Shown: one piece after another, positions 18,889 through 27,452 of the stretch
Layout of the letters: every line of letters begins with the position of its first letter
Numbering within the stretch: the stretch's first letter is position 1
Assembly (NCBI GenBank): GCA_023433775.1
Contig: JAEYTY010000099.1
Span: 1-58,804 of the forward strand
Source: Pseudomonadota bacterium
GTDB lineage: Bacteria; Pseudomonadota; Alphaproteobacteria; Rhizobiales; Devosiaceae
Reading direction: 5' to 3'
DNA: 58,804 nucleotides
The notes under the pieces: model-generated
Database searches by the model: none
Told to the model about the DNA's origin: nothing
Seen by the model: the letters and a program-made list of their open reading frames with translations, nothing else
Program-made: the position numbers and the translations under genes

Positions 18889-19541
18889 GAACGGAAAATC
18901 CTGGTGCGCAGCGTCTCGTGCTTCATTTGCGCAATATCTGCGCCGTAGGCAACGCTGCCAATATCGCCCAGTGCGGCATGAAGGCACAGATCAGCCAGTT
19001 TCGCCACTTCGGGCTCCAGCGCGGCCATGATCTCCAGACCATGGGATTGGCCGATGGGGACAAGGCGAACGGCCACCGAAACCTGTCCGTGGAGGACTGA
19101 GGTGAGGAACGCGACGAGGGTTGCGCGTGCGTCAATACCGTGGCTGCCGGCCAGGGCGCCCACGGCGATGGGATAGGGGCAAGGTTTTGGCAGCGTAACA
19201 GCTTTTGAAGTGGGCCATGCAGCGCTGGCGAGCACAAAGGCATCGCCGGTAATGGTGGTCTCTGCGTGTCTTTCTTTGGCCGGGGTAAGGGCGAGGCAAA
19301 GGTCGGCAAGTTCAGTGAGGCGATCCGCGTCGTCATGTGCTGTGTGGGCCTGTGCGAGCAGGATGGCATCCGTGCGGATACCCCCGTGATTGAGTGCGCC
19401 GACTATCCAGTCTTGCGTCGTGTCACGGTCATGCACCAGACCCGTCGCCATGGCGGTTTCAAGACCTGCTGACCAGGCAAAGGCGCCGACCGGGAAGGCT
19501 GGCGACATCCAGGTCAGAAGTTTCTGAAGATCGGCGGTCAT
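18885..19541 (-). CDS. ureF: Urease accessory protein UreF
   Basis: A 218-residue all-helical chaperone that bridges UreD-bound apo-urease and UreG. The N-terminus LQKLLTWMSPAFPVGAFAWS with GLETAMATG matches the conserved first helices, and the LVPIGQSHGLEIMAALEPEV segment near the C-terminus is also typical. ATGA overlaps couple it to ureE upstream and to the DUF3995-like gene downstream. Confidence 0.95.
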   Translation of the reverse strand: MTADLQKLLTWMSPAFPVGAFAWSAGLETAMATGLVHDRDTTQDWIVGALNHGGIRTDAILLAQAHTAHDDADRLTELADLCLALTPAKERHAETTITGDAFVLASAAWPTSKAVTLPKPCPYPIAVGALAGSHGIDARATLVAFLTSVLHGQVSVAVRLVPIGQSHGLEIMAALEPEVAKLADLCLHAALGDIGSVAYGADIAQMKHETLRTRIFRS

Positions 19542-20008
19542 GGTCTTCTGGCGAGCAGCGCGTGGTCTTCGTGGCCGTGGCTGTGATAGGCGCCGCGTTC
19601 GGCGAAAAATGGTTCGTCGACCAGGCGGACTTTGGCACCGAGCCCTTCCAGCATTGTCTTCAAGACGTGGTCGCGCTTGATGAGGATGCGGCCCTCCTCA
19701 AGCTGCGCAGAGGTGTGCCGATTGCCAATATGCCAGGCGATGCGCAACAGGTGCCCGCGATCTGGCGCCTGAATTTCATAGAGTGGCTCAACGGCGGCCT
19801 GGACTTCAACGAGCCTGCCATCCTCCAGTTCAAGCGCCCCCATGTGATCGAGGGTCAAGGTGTTGGCAAAGTCGACCATAATTTCGGTGCCGCCTTTTGC
19901 CACGAGGAGCTTGCGGCGGAGCCGGCGCTCATTATGAGCGAGGATAATTGAGTCAAATGCAGCACCGCGGCCATGGTTAGGGGGCAGGTGGGCAATAGCG
20001 CGATGCAT
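19538..20008 (-). CDS. ureE: Urease accessory protein UreE (nickel metallochaperone)
   Basis: A 156-residue cytoplasmic nickel carrier. An N-terminal beta-rich peptide-binding half (DSIILAHNERRLRRKLLVA) is followed by the metal-binding half with LLRIAWHIGNRHTSAQLEE, whose His is the conserved inter-subunit Ni ligand. The C-terminal tail has a modest His cluster (YHSHGHEDH), shorter than the polyHis tails of some homologues. Its stop overlaps the ureF start by 4 bp. A gene for a membrane protein ends 16 bp upstream. Confidence 0.94.
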   Translation of the reverse strand: MHRAIAHLPPNHGRGAAFDSIILAHNERRLRRKLLVAKGGTEIMVDFANTLTLDHMGALELEDGRLVEVQAAVEPLYEIQAPDRGHLLRIAWHIGNRHTSAQLEEGRILIKRDHVLKTMLEGLGAKVRLVDEPFFAERGAYHSHGHEDHALLARRP

Positions 20009-20024
20009 GAAGACGTCCCTGATA

Positions 20025-20612
20025 TCAGTAGGTGAGATTGAAGAAGCGCATGGTGAGGAAAATCTGGTAGCAGATATGCAGCGTCACGATGCCGAGATGT
20101 ACCCGCCTGTCGGTGCTGCGCCAGGCTATTGCTGCCAACACCAGGCCAACAGGAACCTGGATGAAGTATGAGCCCTGATAGCTGTTCCAGTGATCAATGC
20201 CCTTGATGGCAGTGTCGACGGCGTCGAAGACGAAGGTGGTGGCGAGTAGCCCAAAAAACCAATGCCGACGCCTGAGAAAGAAGTCTTCGTAGCCGTTATA
20301 GTCCGAAATGTTGTCCGGCGAGAGCAGGGCTGTCAGCATGAAGAGCGTGATCGCGTAGCACAGGATAAAAAGCACTATCCCGAAGGACCAGCTGGGCAGC
20401 TGGAACAGCGAAAATTCCCACCACCAGAACAGGATCAGCTCGATCAGTATGGAGCCGAGCCAGAGCAGATGCAGCGAAGAGCGCTTGGCCCGCTGCGGGT
20501 GCTGAATAATGCCGGCGATGGTCATGAGCAGCCTAGTTATACCGAGGCCAATGACCGTGCCCATGACGATGCGAATATGGGGGAATATCTCTGCTGGGTG
20601 GTGTGGTTCCAT
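20025..20612 (-). CDS. Hypothetical multi-pass membrane protein in the urease block
   Basis: A 195-residue protein with about six hydrophobic segments, for example VMGTVIGLGITRLLMTIAGI near residue 20, SILIELILFWWWEFSLF, GIVLFILCYAITLFMLTALL and VPVGLVLAAIAWRS. A central hydrophilic loop (SDYNGYEDFFLRRRHWF) is acidic then basic. I do not recognise the family. The ATG at 20612 follows a frame that is open 11 codons further. It lies 10 bp downstream of the MliC-like gene and 16 bp upstream of ureE, all on the same strand. Confidence 0.65.
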   Translation of the reverse strand: MEPHHPAEIFPHIRIVMGTVIGLGITRLLMTIAGIIQHPQRAKRSSLHLLWLGSILIELILFWWWEFSLFQLPSWSFGIVLFILCYAITLFMLTALLSPDNISDYNGYEDFFLRRRHWFFGLLATTFVFDAVDTAIKGIDHWNSYQGSYFIQVPVGLVLAAIAWRSTDRRVHLGIVTLHICYQIFLTMRFFNLTY

Positions 20613-20622
20613 GGCGCGGATA

Positions 20623-21045
20623 TCAGGGCGTGTTGCCTGCCTCAAGGCAGGATGTCAAAGGCGGTGCGCCTTCATCCTGCATCAGATCGCGCAGTGTGGC
20701 CTCTGATCCGGTGGACCACCATTCATAGGGGCCCGACACATATCGGGCGCCTGAGGCGGAAAGGGTCGTAGCGAAGACATGGCTTTGGCCGTCGATGGGG
20801 ACGATGGCAAGAAAATTGGGGGCAGCGTTGATATATTGCACTGAAAGCGTCTGCTCATTGTCGCACTGGTAAGTCACCGCCCTGCGCTCGATATCGCCAG
20901 CGCTTTCAAGCACCAGCGTCAGAACCGCCGAGGCGGTCACGGGGCCGGGGGCCTGCGTGGTCGCCTCAGTTTCAGTCTGCGCCGAAGCCGTGGATATCGT
21001 CATCAAAACCAGACAGATGGCTGGGGAGACAGTCTTGATCGGCAT
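20623..21045 (-). CDS. MliC-like C-type lysozyme inhibitor domain protein
   Basis: A 140-residue protein with a signal peptide (MPIKTVSPAICLVLMTISTA, cleavage probably after SAQ). The mature part carries the MliC pattern: VTYQCDNEQTLSVQYI, then LSASGARYVSGPYEWWSTGS with the Ser-Ala-Ser-Gly loop, and a closing Cys (LTSCLEAG) that could pair with the YQC Cys. Family members inhibit C-type lysozyme in the periplasm. No lipobox is clear. Its place inside a urease cluster has no obvious reason. Confidence 0.7.
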   Translation of the reverse strand: MPIKTVSPAICLVLMTISTASAQTETEATTQAPGPVTASAVLTLVLESAGDIERRAVTYQCDNEQTLSVQYINAAPNFLAIVPIDGQSHVFATTLSASGARYVSGPYEWWSTGSEATLRDLMQDEGAPPLTSCLEAGNTP

Positions 21046-21129
21046 GGCGGGCGCTCCTTTGATGGGGCGCCGAAGCGCCAATGTCTGGAGCCATGTTGCC
21101 CCGTTCGCAATCTGACGTCTACGTCCGGC

Positions 21130-22254
21130 TTAAGCTGTTTTTCGCAGCACGAAGATCAGCCCTGGTATCTGGGCGCCGGCTTCTGTTCGGACAGGAAGCT
21201 CATGGCGCTCAAGCTCTTCGAAGCCAAAGTTTTTGCTGAGCTTTTCGATATAGCTGACTGATTGCGCGAAGCGTCCGCTTGATCGCACGGCGACATCGGC
21301 GTCGTCGGAGCGCTCAACTGAAAAGACAAAGAGACCCTCGGCGTCGAGGAGGTCCCGAACGGTCGAAAATATCGCGTCGAGCTTGCCGATATAGATGAAC
21401 ACGTCGCCTGCAGTGACGAGGCCATAAGGGCCACGAAACTGGGGATCGGTTTCGATCACATCCAGAATATCACCGGCGCGCAGGTTTCGATAAAGGCCGC
21501 GCTCACGCGCCTGCTCGATCATTTTGGGCGCTATGTCGATCCCGTCAAAGACGCGTTCCCGATCTGACAGGGCGGCCGCGACAAGACCGGTTCCGCAACC
21601 CAGGTCGAGGCTCGCGGCGTTTGGAGGCAGAGCGTGGTTGCGCAGCAGTTCGGCCATTTTGTCCGGCACGGCATAGTGCAGCGTCTTCAGATGCTGGTCG
21701 AAATGGGCTGCATAGGAATCGAACAATGTTGAGACATAGTCACTCTCGCCTTTGCCGCTCGTCTGCTTTTCCAGTGCCTCGACCATGTGCAGGGCGATCT
21801 TGTTGCCGGGGGCCAGCCGCAAAGCTTCGCGATACGCCAAGAGCGCGGCGTCCACGCGCTTGTTATCCAGCAGCGCTTCTCCCAGGCTGATGTGATAACT
21901 TGCCTCGGAGCCATCCAGCTTTATTGCAGCGCGCAGCATCTTGACGGCTTCGAGCGGCGCTCGATTGGCCAACAATGCCCGACCCAAATCTGCAGCGACC
22001 GGCGCGGATCGCGGCTGCAATTTATGGGCGCGACGAAGGCTCGTGAGCGCGATGTCGAGCGCACCGGTTTCGAGGGCGACATGACTCATCATGTGATGGG
22101 CATGGCCGTTGTCCGGATCCATCTGGATGATGCGGTAGCACAGGGCCGCAGCCTGGCCCGCCTGGCCCGATTGGTGCAAGTCTGCAGCCTGGGTCAGCAG
22201 TTGGCGCACCTGCATTGCCGTTATCGGGTCGAGGCGTCCAGTCGGCCTGTTCAT
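21130..22254 (-). CDS. TPR-repeat SAM-dependent methyltransferase
   Basis: A 374-residue cytoplasmic protein. Residues about 1-165 form four or so TPR-like helical pairs (AAALCYRIIQMDPDNGHAHH; LTSLRRAHKLQPRSAPVAAD; LLAYREALRLAPGNKIALH). Residues about 175-370 form a class I methyltransferase that starts LFDSYAAHFDQHLKTLHYAV and has the SAM loop LDLGCGTGLVAAAL. Such fusions methylate unknown protein or small-molecule targets. AGGAG lies 8 nt before the ATG. It is same-strand with the urease genes, 49 bp after the end of ureC. Confidence 0.85.
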   Translation of the reverse strand: MNRPTGRLDPITAMQVRQLLTQAADLHQSGQAGQAAALCYRIIQMDPDNGHAHHMMSHVALETGALDIALTSLRRAHKLQPRSAPVAADLGRALLANRAPLEAVKMLRAAIKLDGSEASYHISLGEALLDNKRVDAALLAYREALRLAPGNKIALHMVEALEKQTSGKGESDYVSTLFDSYAAHFDQHLKTLHYAVPDKMAELLRNHALPPNAASLDLGCGTGLVAAALSDRERVFDGIDIAPKMIEQARERGLYRNLRAGDILDVIETDPQFRGPYGLVTAGDVFIYIGKLDAIFSTVRDLLDAEGLFVFSVERSDDADVAVRSSGRFAQSVSYIEKLSKNFGFEELERHELPVRTEAGAQIPGLIFVLRKTA

Positions 22255-22303
22255 GCGAAGTTACTCCTAGTGCAGAGATAGCCGCCTACACGAAGACGCA
22301 ACA

Positions 22304-24013
22304 TCAGAACAGGAAATAGCGCTGTGCCATGGGCAGCACTGTGGCGGGCTCGCAGGTCAGCAGTTCGCCATCGGCCCGCACTTCATAGGTTTCGGGGTGC
22401 ACGTCAATCTGGGGGGTCGCGTTGTTGAGCTTCATGGCCGCCTTGCCGATGCCGCCGCGCGTATTGCTGACGGGCAAAAGTTGCTTGTCGACGCCGAGAC
22501 GGTTGCGCAGCCCCGCGTCATGGGCGGCCTGGGAGATGAAGGTCACTGACGAACGGCTGACCAGCTTGCCATAGGCGCCGAACATCGGGCGGTAGTGCAT
22601 TGGCTGTGGTGTCGGGATGGAGGCGTTGGGGTCGCCCATTGGCGCAGCGGCGATGGAGCCGCCGACCAGCACCATTTCCGGCTTTACGCCGAAGAATGCC
22701 GGGCTCCACAGCACCAGATCAGCTCGCTTGCCGACTTCCACCGAGCCGATGTGCTGGCTCATACCATGAGCAATAGCGGGATTGATGGTGTATTTGGCGA
22801 TGTAGCGGCGAACCCGGAAATTGTCGTTGTCGCCCGTTTCCTGCGCGAGACTGCCGCGCTGACGCTTCATCTTGTCGGCAGTCTGCCAGGTGCGGATCAG
22901 GACTTCGCCGACCCGACCCATGGCCTGGCTGTCGGAAGAGATGATCGAAAGCGCGCCCATGTCATGCAGGATGTCTTCGGCCGCGATGGTTTCCTTGCGG
23001 ATACGGCTTTCGGCAAAGGCGACGTCTTCCGGGATGGACTGATCGAGGTGGTGGCACACCATGAGCATGTCGAGATGCTCCGCGATGGTGTTTTGCGTAT
23101 AGGGCCGGGTCGGATTGGTCGAGGACGGGATGACGTTGGGCAGGCCCGCGACTTTGAGAATGTCCGGAGCGTGGCCGCCACCGGCGCCTTCGGTGTGGAA
23201 GGCGTGGATCGTGCGGCCCTTGAAGGCGCCGATCGTGTCTTCAACAAAGCCGGATTCATTGAGCGTGTCGGTGTGAATCATCACCTGCACGTCATAGTCG
23301 TCGGCTACGGAGAGGCAATTATCGATGGTCGCCGGAGTTGTGCCCCAGTCCTCATGAAGCTTGAGGCAGGACGCGCCGGCCAGGATCATCTCTTCCAGCG
23401 GCGCGGGCAGGGCCGCATTGCCCTTGCCGGCCAGAGCCAGGTTCATGGGGAAAGCGTCGAAGCTTTCGATCATCCGCTCGATATGCCAGGCGCCAGTGCA
23501 GGTGGTGGCGAGCGTGCCATGGGCCGGGCCGGAGCCGCCGCCGAGCATGGTGGTAACGCCACTCATGAGCGCTTCGTCGATCTGCTGAGGGCAGATGAAG
23601 TGGATATGGGCGTCCATGCCGCCGGCCGTGAGGATCTTGCCTTCGCCCGCAATGGCCTCGGTCGACGGTCCGATAATAATATCGACGCCCGGTTGTGTGT
23701 CGGGATTGCCGGCCTTGCCTATGCCGACGATGCGTCCGTTCTTGAGGCCAATATCGGCCTTGTAGATGCCGGTATAGTCGACAACCAGCGCATTGGTGAT
23801 GACCGTGTCTACGGCGCCTTCGGCCCGCGTGCGCTGGGACTGGCCCATGCCGTCGCGGATCACTTTCCCACCACCGAATTTTACCTCCTCGCCGTAGGTG
23901 GTAAAATCCTTCTCGACCTCGATGAAGAGCTCGGTATCAGCGAGGCGGACGCGGTCGCCCGTCGTTGGGCCGTACATGTCGGCATAAGTTGCGCGCGAAA
24001 TTCGTGCTGGCAT
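22304..24013 (-). CDS. ureC: Urease alpha subunit
   Basis: A 569-residue catalytic subunit that hydrolyses urea to ammonia and carbamate on a di-nickel centre. Present are GGMDAHIHFICPQQ (first two His ligands), CLKLHEDWGTTP (the carbamylated Lys), VMIHTDTLNESGF and AFHTEGAGGGHAPD (His ligands), and MVCHHLDQSIPEDVAFAESR (mobile flap). The frame is open 24 codons upstream, but MPARISRATYADMYGPTTGD is the family N-terminus, so the start is 24013. The 140-aa gene at 24162 separates it from ureB. Confidence 0.98.
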   Translation of the reverse strand: MPARISRATYADMYGPTTGDRVRLADTELFIEVEKDFTTYGEEVKFGGGKVIRDGMGQSQRTRAEGAVDTVITNALVVDYTGIYKADIGLKNGRIVGIGKAGNPDTQPGVDIIIGPSTEAIAGEGKILTAGGMDAHIHFICPQQIDEALMSGVTTMLGGGSGPAHGTLATTCTGAWHIERMIESFDAFPMNLALAGKGNAALPAPLEEMILAGASCLKLHEDWGTTPATIDNCLSVADDYDVQVMIHTDTLNESGFVEDTIGAFKGRTIHAFHTEGAGGGHAPDILKVAGLPNVIPSSTNPTRPYTQNTIAEHLDMLMVCHHLDQSIPEDVAFAESRIRKETIAAEDILHDMGALSIISSDSQAMGRVGEVLIRTWQTADKMKRQRGSLAQETGDNDNFRVRRYIAKYTINPAIAHGMSQHIGSVEVGKRADLVLWSPAFFGVKPEMVLVGGSIAAAPMGDPNASIPTPQPMHYRPMFGAYGKLVSRSSVTFISQAAHDAGLRNRLGVDKQLLPVSNTRGGIGKAAMKLNNATPQIDVHPETYEVRADGELLTCEPATVLPMAQRYFLF

Positions 24014-24161
24014 TTGTGTCCCGTAATTGCCCGGTGACCAAGGCTTCCCGGAAGCGACTTTGGCCTGTGCCGGTCGCGCTGGCAAGTGTTCACGAGGGCA
24101 AAAAGGAACTTCGTGCCTAGGGTCGCCGCTGAGAGCCAGAAGCAGCGTTCAATCAATGTTT

Positions 24162-24584
24162 TTAATGCGCGGTCGGAACTGACTTCGGCATGTTCAGGAA
24201 GGTCGCCACGCTCTGGTCAATCAGAGCGTCGAGCAGTTTCTCGCCTCCGACCATTTGTGCATCGGCGCGCTGGGTGCCGGAGACCAGCGACACCGCCAAT
24301 GCCTGCAGGGCATAGGCGTGTTTGACTTCTCCGGCGGCGTATTTGGCGTTGCCCTGCTTGTCGAAAGCCGAAAGCAGTTCATCATACATTTCGCGGGTCA
24401 TGACCGATTTGGCGCCGCTCCAGCTCTTCTGACCCAGCTTGGTTGCCAGCTCGCCCGCAAGGCTGCCAATCAACCACATGGTTTCGCCATCCCGGGAGCC
24501 AGTCTGCTGCAGGTCCTGAAGGACGGTTGCAAAGCGGATCTTGAACTGCTGCTCCTTGGAGCCAGGGTTGTCCTGATTGGTCAT
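24162..24584 (-). CDS. Hypothetical helical protein between ureB and ureC
   Basis: A 140-residue protein without signal peptide or membrane segment. It is rich in charged helices (KEQQFKIRFATVLQDLQQTG; ETMWLIGSLAGELATKLGQK; REMYDELLSAFDKQGNAKYA). I recognise no domain. It sits 80 bp after ureB and 148 bp before ureC on the same strand, where most urease clusters have no gene. Co-transcription with urease is likely from spacing and strand. Confidence 0.6.
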   Translation of the reverse strand: MTNQDNPGSKEQQFKIRFATVLQDLQQTGSRDGETMWLIGSLAGELATKLGQKSWSGAKSVMTREMYDELLSAFDKQGNAKYAAGEVKHAYALQALAVSLVSGTQRADAQMVGGEKLLDALIDQSVATFLNMPKSVPTAH

Positions 24585-24664
24585 TATTCTCGGCCGTCTA
24601 TTTGAATGTGCGGCCCTTAAAGCAGTTTTCGAACGGCAGCACCATCGCGTAGGAAGCGAAAAGG

Positions 24665-24970
24665 TCAGAGATCGCCCATCACCTGCTGACGGAAACCGAA
24701 GATGCGCCGTTCGCCGCCTATGGGGATGAGCCGGACTTCGCGGGTCTGACCGGGCTCGAAGCGCACGGCGGTGCCGGCGGCAATGTCCAGCCGCATTCCG
24801 CGCGTCTGTTCGCGGTCAAAACTCAATCCGGCATTGGTTTCGTAGAAGTGGTAGTGCGAGCCCACCTGAATGGGCCGGTCACCTGTATTGGCCACCTCCA
24901 GCACCAGCTGGGATGCACCTTTGTTGAGTTCGATTTCGCCACTGGCGGGCATGATCTGACCGGGGATCAT
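24665..24970 (-). CDS. ureB: Urease beta subunit
   Basis: A 101-residue structural subunit of urease. It begins MIPGQIMPASGEIELNKG, contains the conserved ANTGDRPIQVGSHYHFYETN stretch and ends RRIFGFRQQVMGDL. The frame is open 23 codons upstream, but the family start is the ATG at 24970, which lies 16 bp after ureJ. Kept as a separate gene rather than fused to ureA. Confidence 0.96.
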   Translation of the reverse strand: MIPGQIMPASGEIELNKGASQLVLEVANTGDRPIQVGSHYHFYETNAGLSFDREQTRGMRLDIAAGTAVRFEPGQTREVRLIPIGGERRIFGFRQQVMGDL

Positions 24971-24986
24971 CTGTGTTTCCTTCCCA

Positions 24987-25565
24987 TCAACCGCCGACAA
25001 CCAGCCACAGACCCCCAAGGGCGGTGGCGGCACCAGCAAGGCGCGTCAGCAGCTTGCCGCCAAATCGATTGAAGGCGAGGCCGCCTAGAACGCCGGCGGC
25101 GTGCAGGACGAACGTCGCCAGTACGAAGCCGATGGCGAATTGCCAGGCGCCGGCTTCACCCAGTTCGCCACCATGGGCATGGCCGTGGAAGAAGGCGAAG
25201 AAACCGACCAGCGCCGCTACCGCGGGCGTCGGGATTGGCAGGGCGAGGGCGATGGCGACGCCGATAAAGACGACGGAGGCCAGGATGACCGGTTCGACAA
25301 AGGGCAGGGGCACGCCGGCAATGGCGAAGGCAAAGCCGATGGCCATTGTGCCGACAAAGGCGCCGGGCACCAGCCAGACAGCGCGGCCGCCCTGCATTGC
25401 CGCCCAGAGGCCGACCGCAACCATGGCGAGGATATGGTCGAGCCCAAACAGCGGATGGCTGAAACCGGCAGCGAAAGAGCCGTGCTCGACTGGATCAAGG
25501 TGGGCAAAAGCGGGCAGGGTGGCGGCGATGGAGATCGCCAGTGTCAGAAGGGCGCGTTTGAACAT
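24987..25565 (-). CDS. ureJ: HupE/UreJ family nickel-type permease
   Basis: A 192-residue inner-membrane protein with N-terminal signal-like helix (MFKRALLTLAISIAATLPAF) and about six further hydrophobic segments. The HupE/UreJ metal-binding motif is HPLFGLDHILAMVAVGLWAA, and FFAFFHGHAHGGELGEAGAW is the second His-rich signature. Members take up Ni2+ (or Co2+) for hydrogenase or urease. Its place between ureA and ureB supports nickel supply to urease. Confidence 0.92.
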   Translation of the reverse strand: MFKRALLTLAISIAATLPAFAHLDPVEHGSFAAGFSHPLFGLDHILAMVAVGLWAAMQGGRAVWLVPGAFVGTMAIGFAFAIAGVPLPFVEPVILASVVFIGVAIALALPIPTPAVAALVGFFAFFHGHAHGGELGEAGAWQFAIGFVLATFVLHAAGVLGGLAFNRFGGKLLTRLAGAATALGGLWLVVGG

Positions 25566-25577
25566 GTTGGGTCCCTT

Positions 25578-25880
25578 TTATCGAATGGGTTGGTGGACGG
25601 TGACCAGCTTGGTTCCGTCGGGAAAGGTGGCTTCGACCTGAACGTCGTGGATCATTTCGGCGATGCCTTCCATGACCTGCGCGCGCGTCACAACATGGGC
25701 GCCCGCTTCCATCAGCTCGGCGACCGGGCGGCCGTCGCGTGCGCCTTCGACCACGAAATCAGTGATCAGCGCGATGGCTTCGGGGTGGTTCAGCTTAACG
25801 CCGCGATCGAGGCGCTTGCGGGCCACGATGGCGGCCATGGAAATCAGCAGCTTGTCTTTTTCGCGAGGGGTAAGGTTCAT
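25578..25880 (-). CDS. ureA: Urease gamma subunit
   Basis: A 100-residue subunit, the usual length. It starts MNLTPREKDKLLISMAAIVA and contains LNHPEAIALITDFVVEGARD and the closing VEATFPDGTKLVTVHQPIR. It lies 12 bp after ureD and 12 bp before ureJ. Confidence 0.97.
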   Translation of the reverse strand: MNLTPREKDKLLISMAAIVARKRLDRGVKLNHPEAIALITDFVVEGARDGRPVAELMEAGAHVVTRAQVMEGIAEMIHDVQVEATFPDGTKLVTVHQPIR

Positions 25881-25892
25881 CGGCCTTCGATC

Positions 25893-26738
25893 CTAGAGAT
25901 GCCAGAGGCGCGGCAGGCTGCCCGCGCTGGTGAGTTCAACCAGAGTTGGAACGATCATGCGGCGCAAAGCAAGCCCCGTACGCGCCATGGCACGTATGAC
26001 AAGACGTTCGCCATTGGCACTGGCGGCAATCTGCCCGTCGGACGGCAGTTGCGCGCGGATTGCGTCACACAGCTTTTCAGCCCGTTCGGCGCTATTGGCG
26101 ATGTGCACAATGGAGGCGAAGGCACGACAACCGTGGAGAAGGGAAAGGCTATCGCGCTCCATGTCGTCGCCGGTCAACCGGGTTGCCTCGGCGTGGATCA
26201 GGCGGCCGTTGCGGCGAATGCGCCAGTTATCGGAAAGGCACGCGTCACGCGCTTCTTCGCCCATGGCGTCGCGTCCCAGCAGCACAGCTTCGATAGCTGT
26301 CAATGTCGCGCCGTCTTCCAGGTCTACGTTTAAATGCCGCTCCAGCTTGCTGGCAGCAAAGAGGATGGTTTCCTGCGGTAGCCAATCGAGATGGGCATTG
26401 GCGCCGACCTTGAGTTCTATATCGACATGAGCGACGGCTCCGGTGGAGCGATAGCTGCGCTCGCAGGCCTGGGTTGTGAGCACCATCCTGCCGGCGGGAG
26501 CGACTTCGGCGCTCCATTGCAGGTGATCGCCGCCAGTGAGACCCCCAGCCGTATTGATGAGCACGGCCTCCAGCGCCGAGGAATGTGTATTGGGCAGCCG
26601 GATCTTGCCGCAGCCCTCCTGAAAGAGGCTGTGGAGGCGCGTGCGCCCATCGCCCTGCTTGGTGACGACGCGACCGATGCCGCGTGCCCTTTGCATGGTT
26701 GGTGGCGAGCTGATTTGCGCGATTCCCGGTGAAGCCAT
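25893..26738 (-). CDS. ureD: Urease accessory protein UreD/UreH
   Basis: A 281-residue scaffold that binds apo-urease and recruits UreF and UreG. The diagnostic stretch is AVLINTAGGLTGGDHLQWSA; LTTQACERSYRS and the LDWLPQETILFAASKLERHL region are also typical. Its start lies 9 bp after urtE on the same strand, tying the accessory genes to the urea transporter operon. Confidence 0.94.
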   Translation of the reverse strand: MASPGIAQISSPPTMQRARGIGRVVTKQGDGRTRLHSLFQEGCGKIRLPNTHSSALEAVLINTAGGLTGGDHLQWSAEVAPAGRMVLTTQACERSYRSTGAVAHVDIELKVGANAHLDWLPQETILFAASKLERHLNVDLEDGATLTAIEAVLLGRDAMGEEARDACLSDNWRIRRNGRLIHAEATRLTGDDMERDSLSLLHGCRAFASIVHIANSAERAEKLCDAIRAQLPSDGQIAASANGERLVIRAMARTGLALRRMIVPTLVELTSAGSLPRLWHL

Positions 26739-26747
26739 GGCGCCAGG

Positions 26748-27452
26748 CTACACCATCAGATGCCGGCGGACCTCAGGCAAATCGAGGTCGCTTGCTGGAC
26801 CCGAATGCATGATCTCGCCGCGATCCATGACGTAGATGTCGTCGGAGATTTCCCGGCAGAAATCGAGGAATTGTTCGACCAGCAGGATGGTCATGCCCTT
26901 TTCGTCGCGCAGAAATTGCAGAGCGCGGCCAATATCCTTGATGATCGAGGGCTGGATACCTTCGGTGGGTTCATCAAGGACCAGAACTTTTGGCCGTGTA
27001 ACGAGCGCGCGGCCAATGGCCAATTGCTGCTGCTGGCCACCCGAGAGATCGCCGCCGCGGCGACCCAGCATGGATTTGAGGACGGGGAACAACTCGAAAA
27101 TGTATTCGGGCACATTGCGGTCAGCGCGTGGCAGACCGGCATAGCCGGTTTCAAGGTTCTCTTTCACCGTCAGCAACGGAAAGATTTCCCGGCCTTGCGG
27201 CACATAGCCAATGCCCATGCGCGCACGCCTGTAGGGTGGTGATTTTTTGAGCGTTTCGTCGCCGAAGGTGATGTCGCCGGAAGATATGTGGTTGATCCCG
27301 GTGATGGCGCGCGGGGTTGAGGATTTCCCGACACCATTGCGGCCTAGAACAGCAGTGATGCGACCCGGTTTACAGGTGATTGAAATGCCCTTGAGCGCTT
27401 GCGCGGCGCCGTAGTGCAGGTCGATGGCATTGACGGCAAGAGCGGCGGTCAT
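26748..27452 (-). CDS. urtE: Urea ABC transporter ATP-binding protein UrtE
   Basis: A 234-residue LivF-type ATPase of the high-affinity urea importer. The signature is LSGGQQQQLAIGRAL and Walker B is VLVLDEPTEGIQPS. Walker A reads GRNGVGKSSTPRAITG; the Pro two residues into the following helix, where Leu or Met is usual, is odd and worth checking. The ATG overlaps the urtD stop by 4 bp. The frame is open upstream but urtD fixes the start. Confidence 0.95.
   Translation of the reverse strand: MTAALAVNAIDLHYGAAQALKGISITCKPGRITAVLGRNGVGKSSTPRAITGINHISSGDITFGDETLKKSPPYRRARMGIGYVPQGREIFPLLTVKENLETGYAGLPRADRNVPEYIFELFPVLKSMLGRRGGDLSGGQQQQLAIGRALVTRPKVLVLDEPTEGIQPSIIKDIGRALQFLRDEKGMTILLVEQFLDFCREISDDIYVMDRGEIMHSGPASDLDLPEVRRHLMV

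Noticed and set aside
22595..24037. 480-codon plus-strand frame opposite ureC
   Set aside because: The ureC reading is certain from its active-site motifs; the opposite frame shows no recognisable domain.
25101..26333. 410-codon plus-strand frame opposite ureD, ureA and ureJ
   Set aside because: It spans three well-supported genes on the other strand and is Gly/Asp/Gln-rich low-information sequence.
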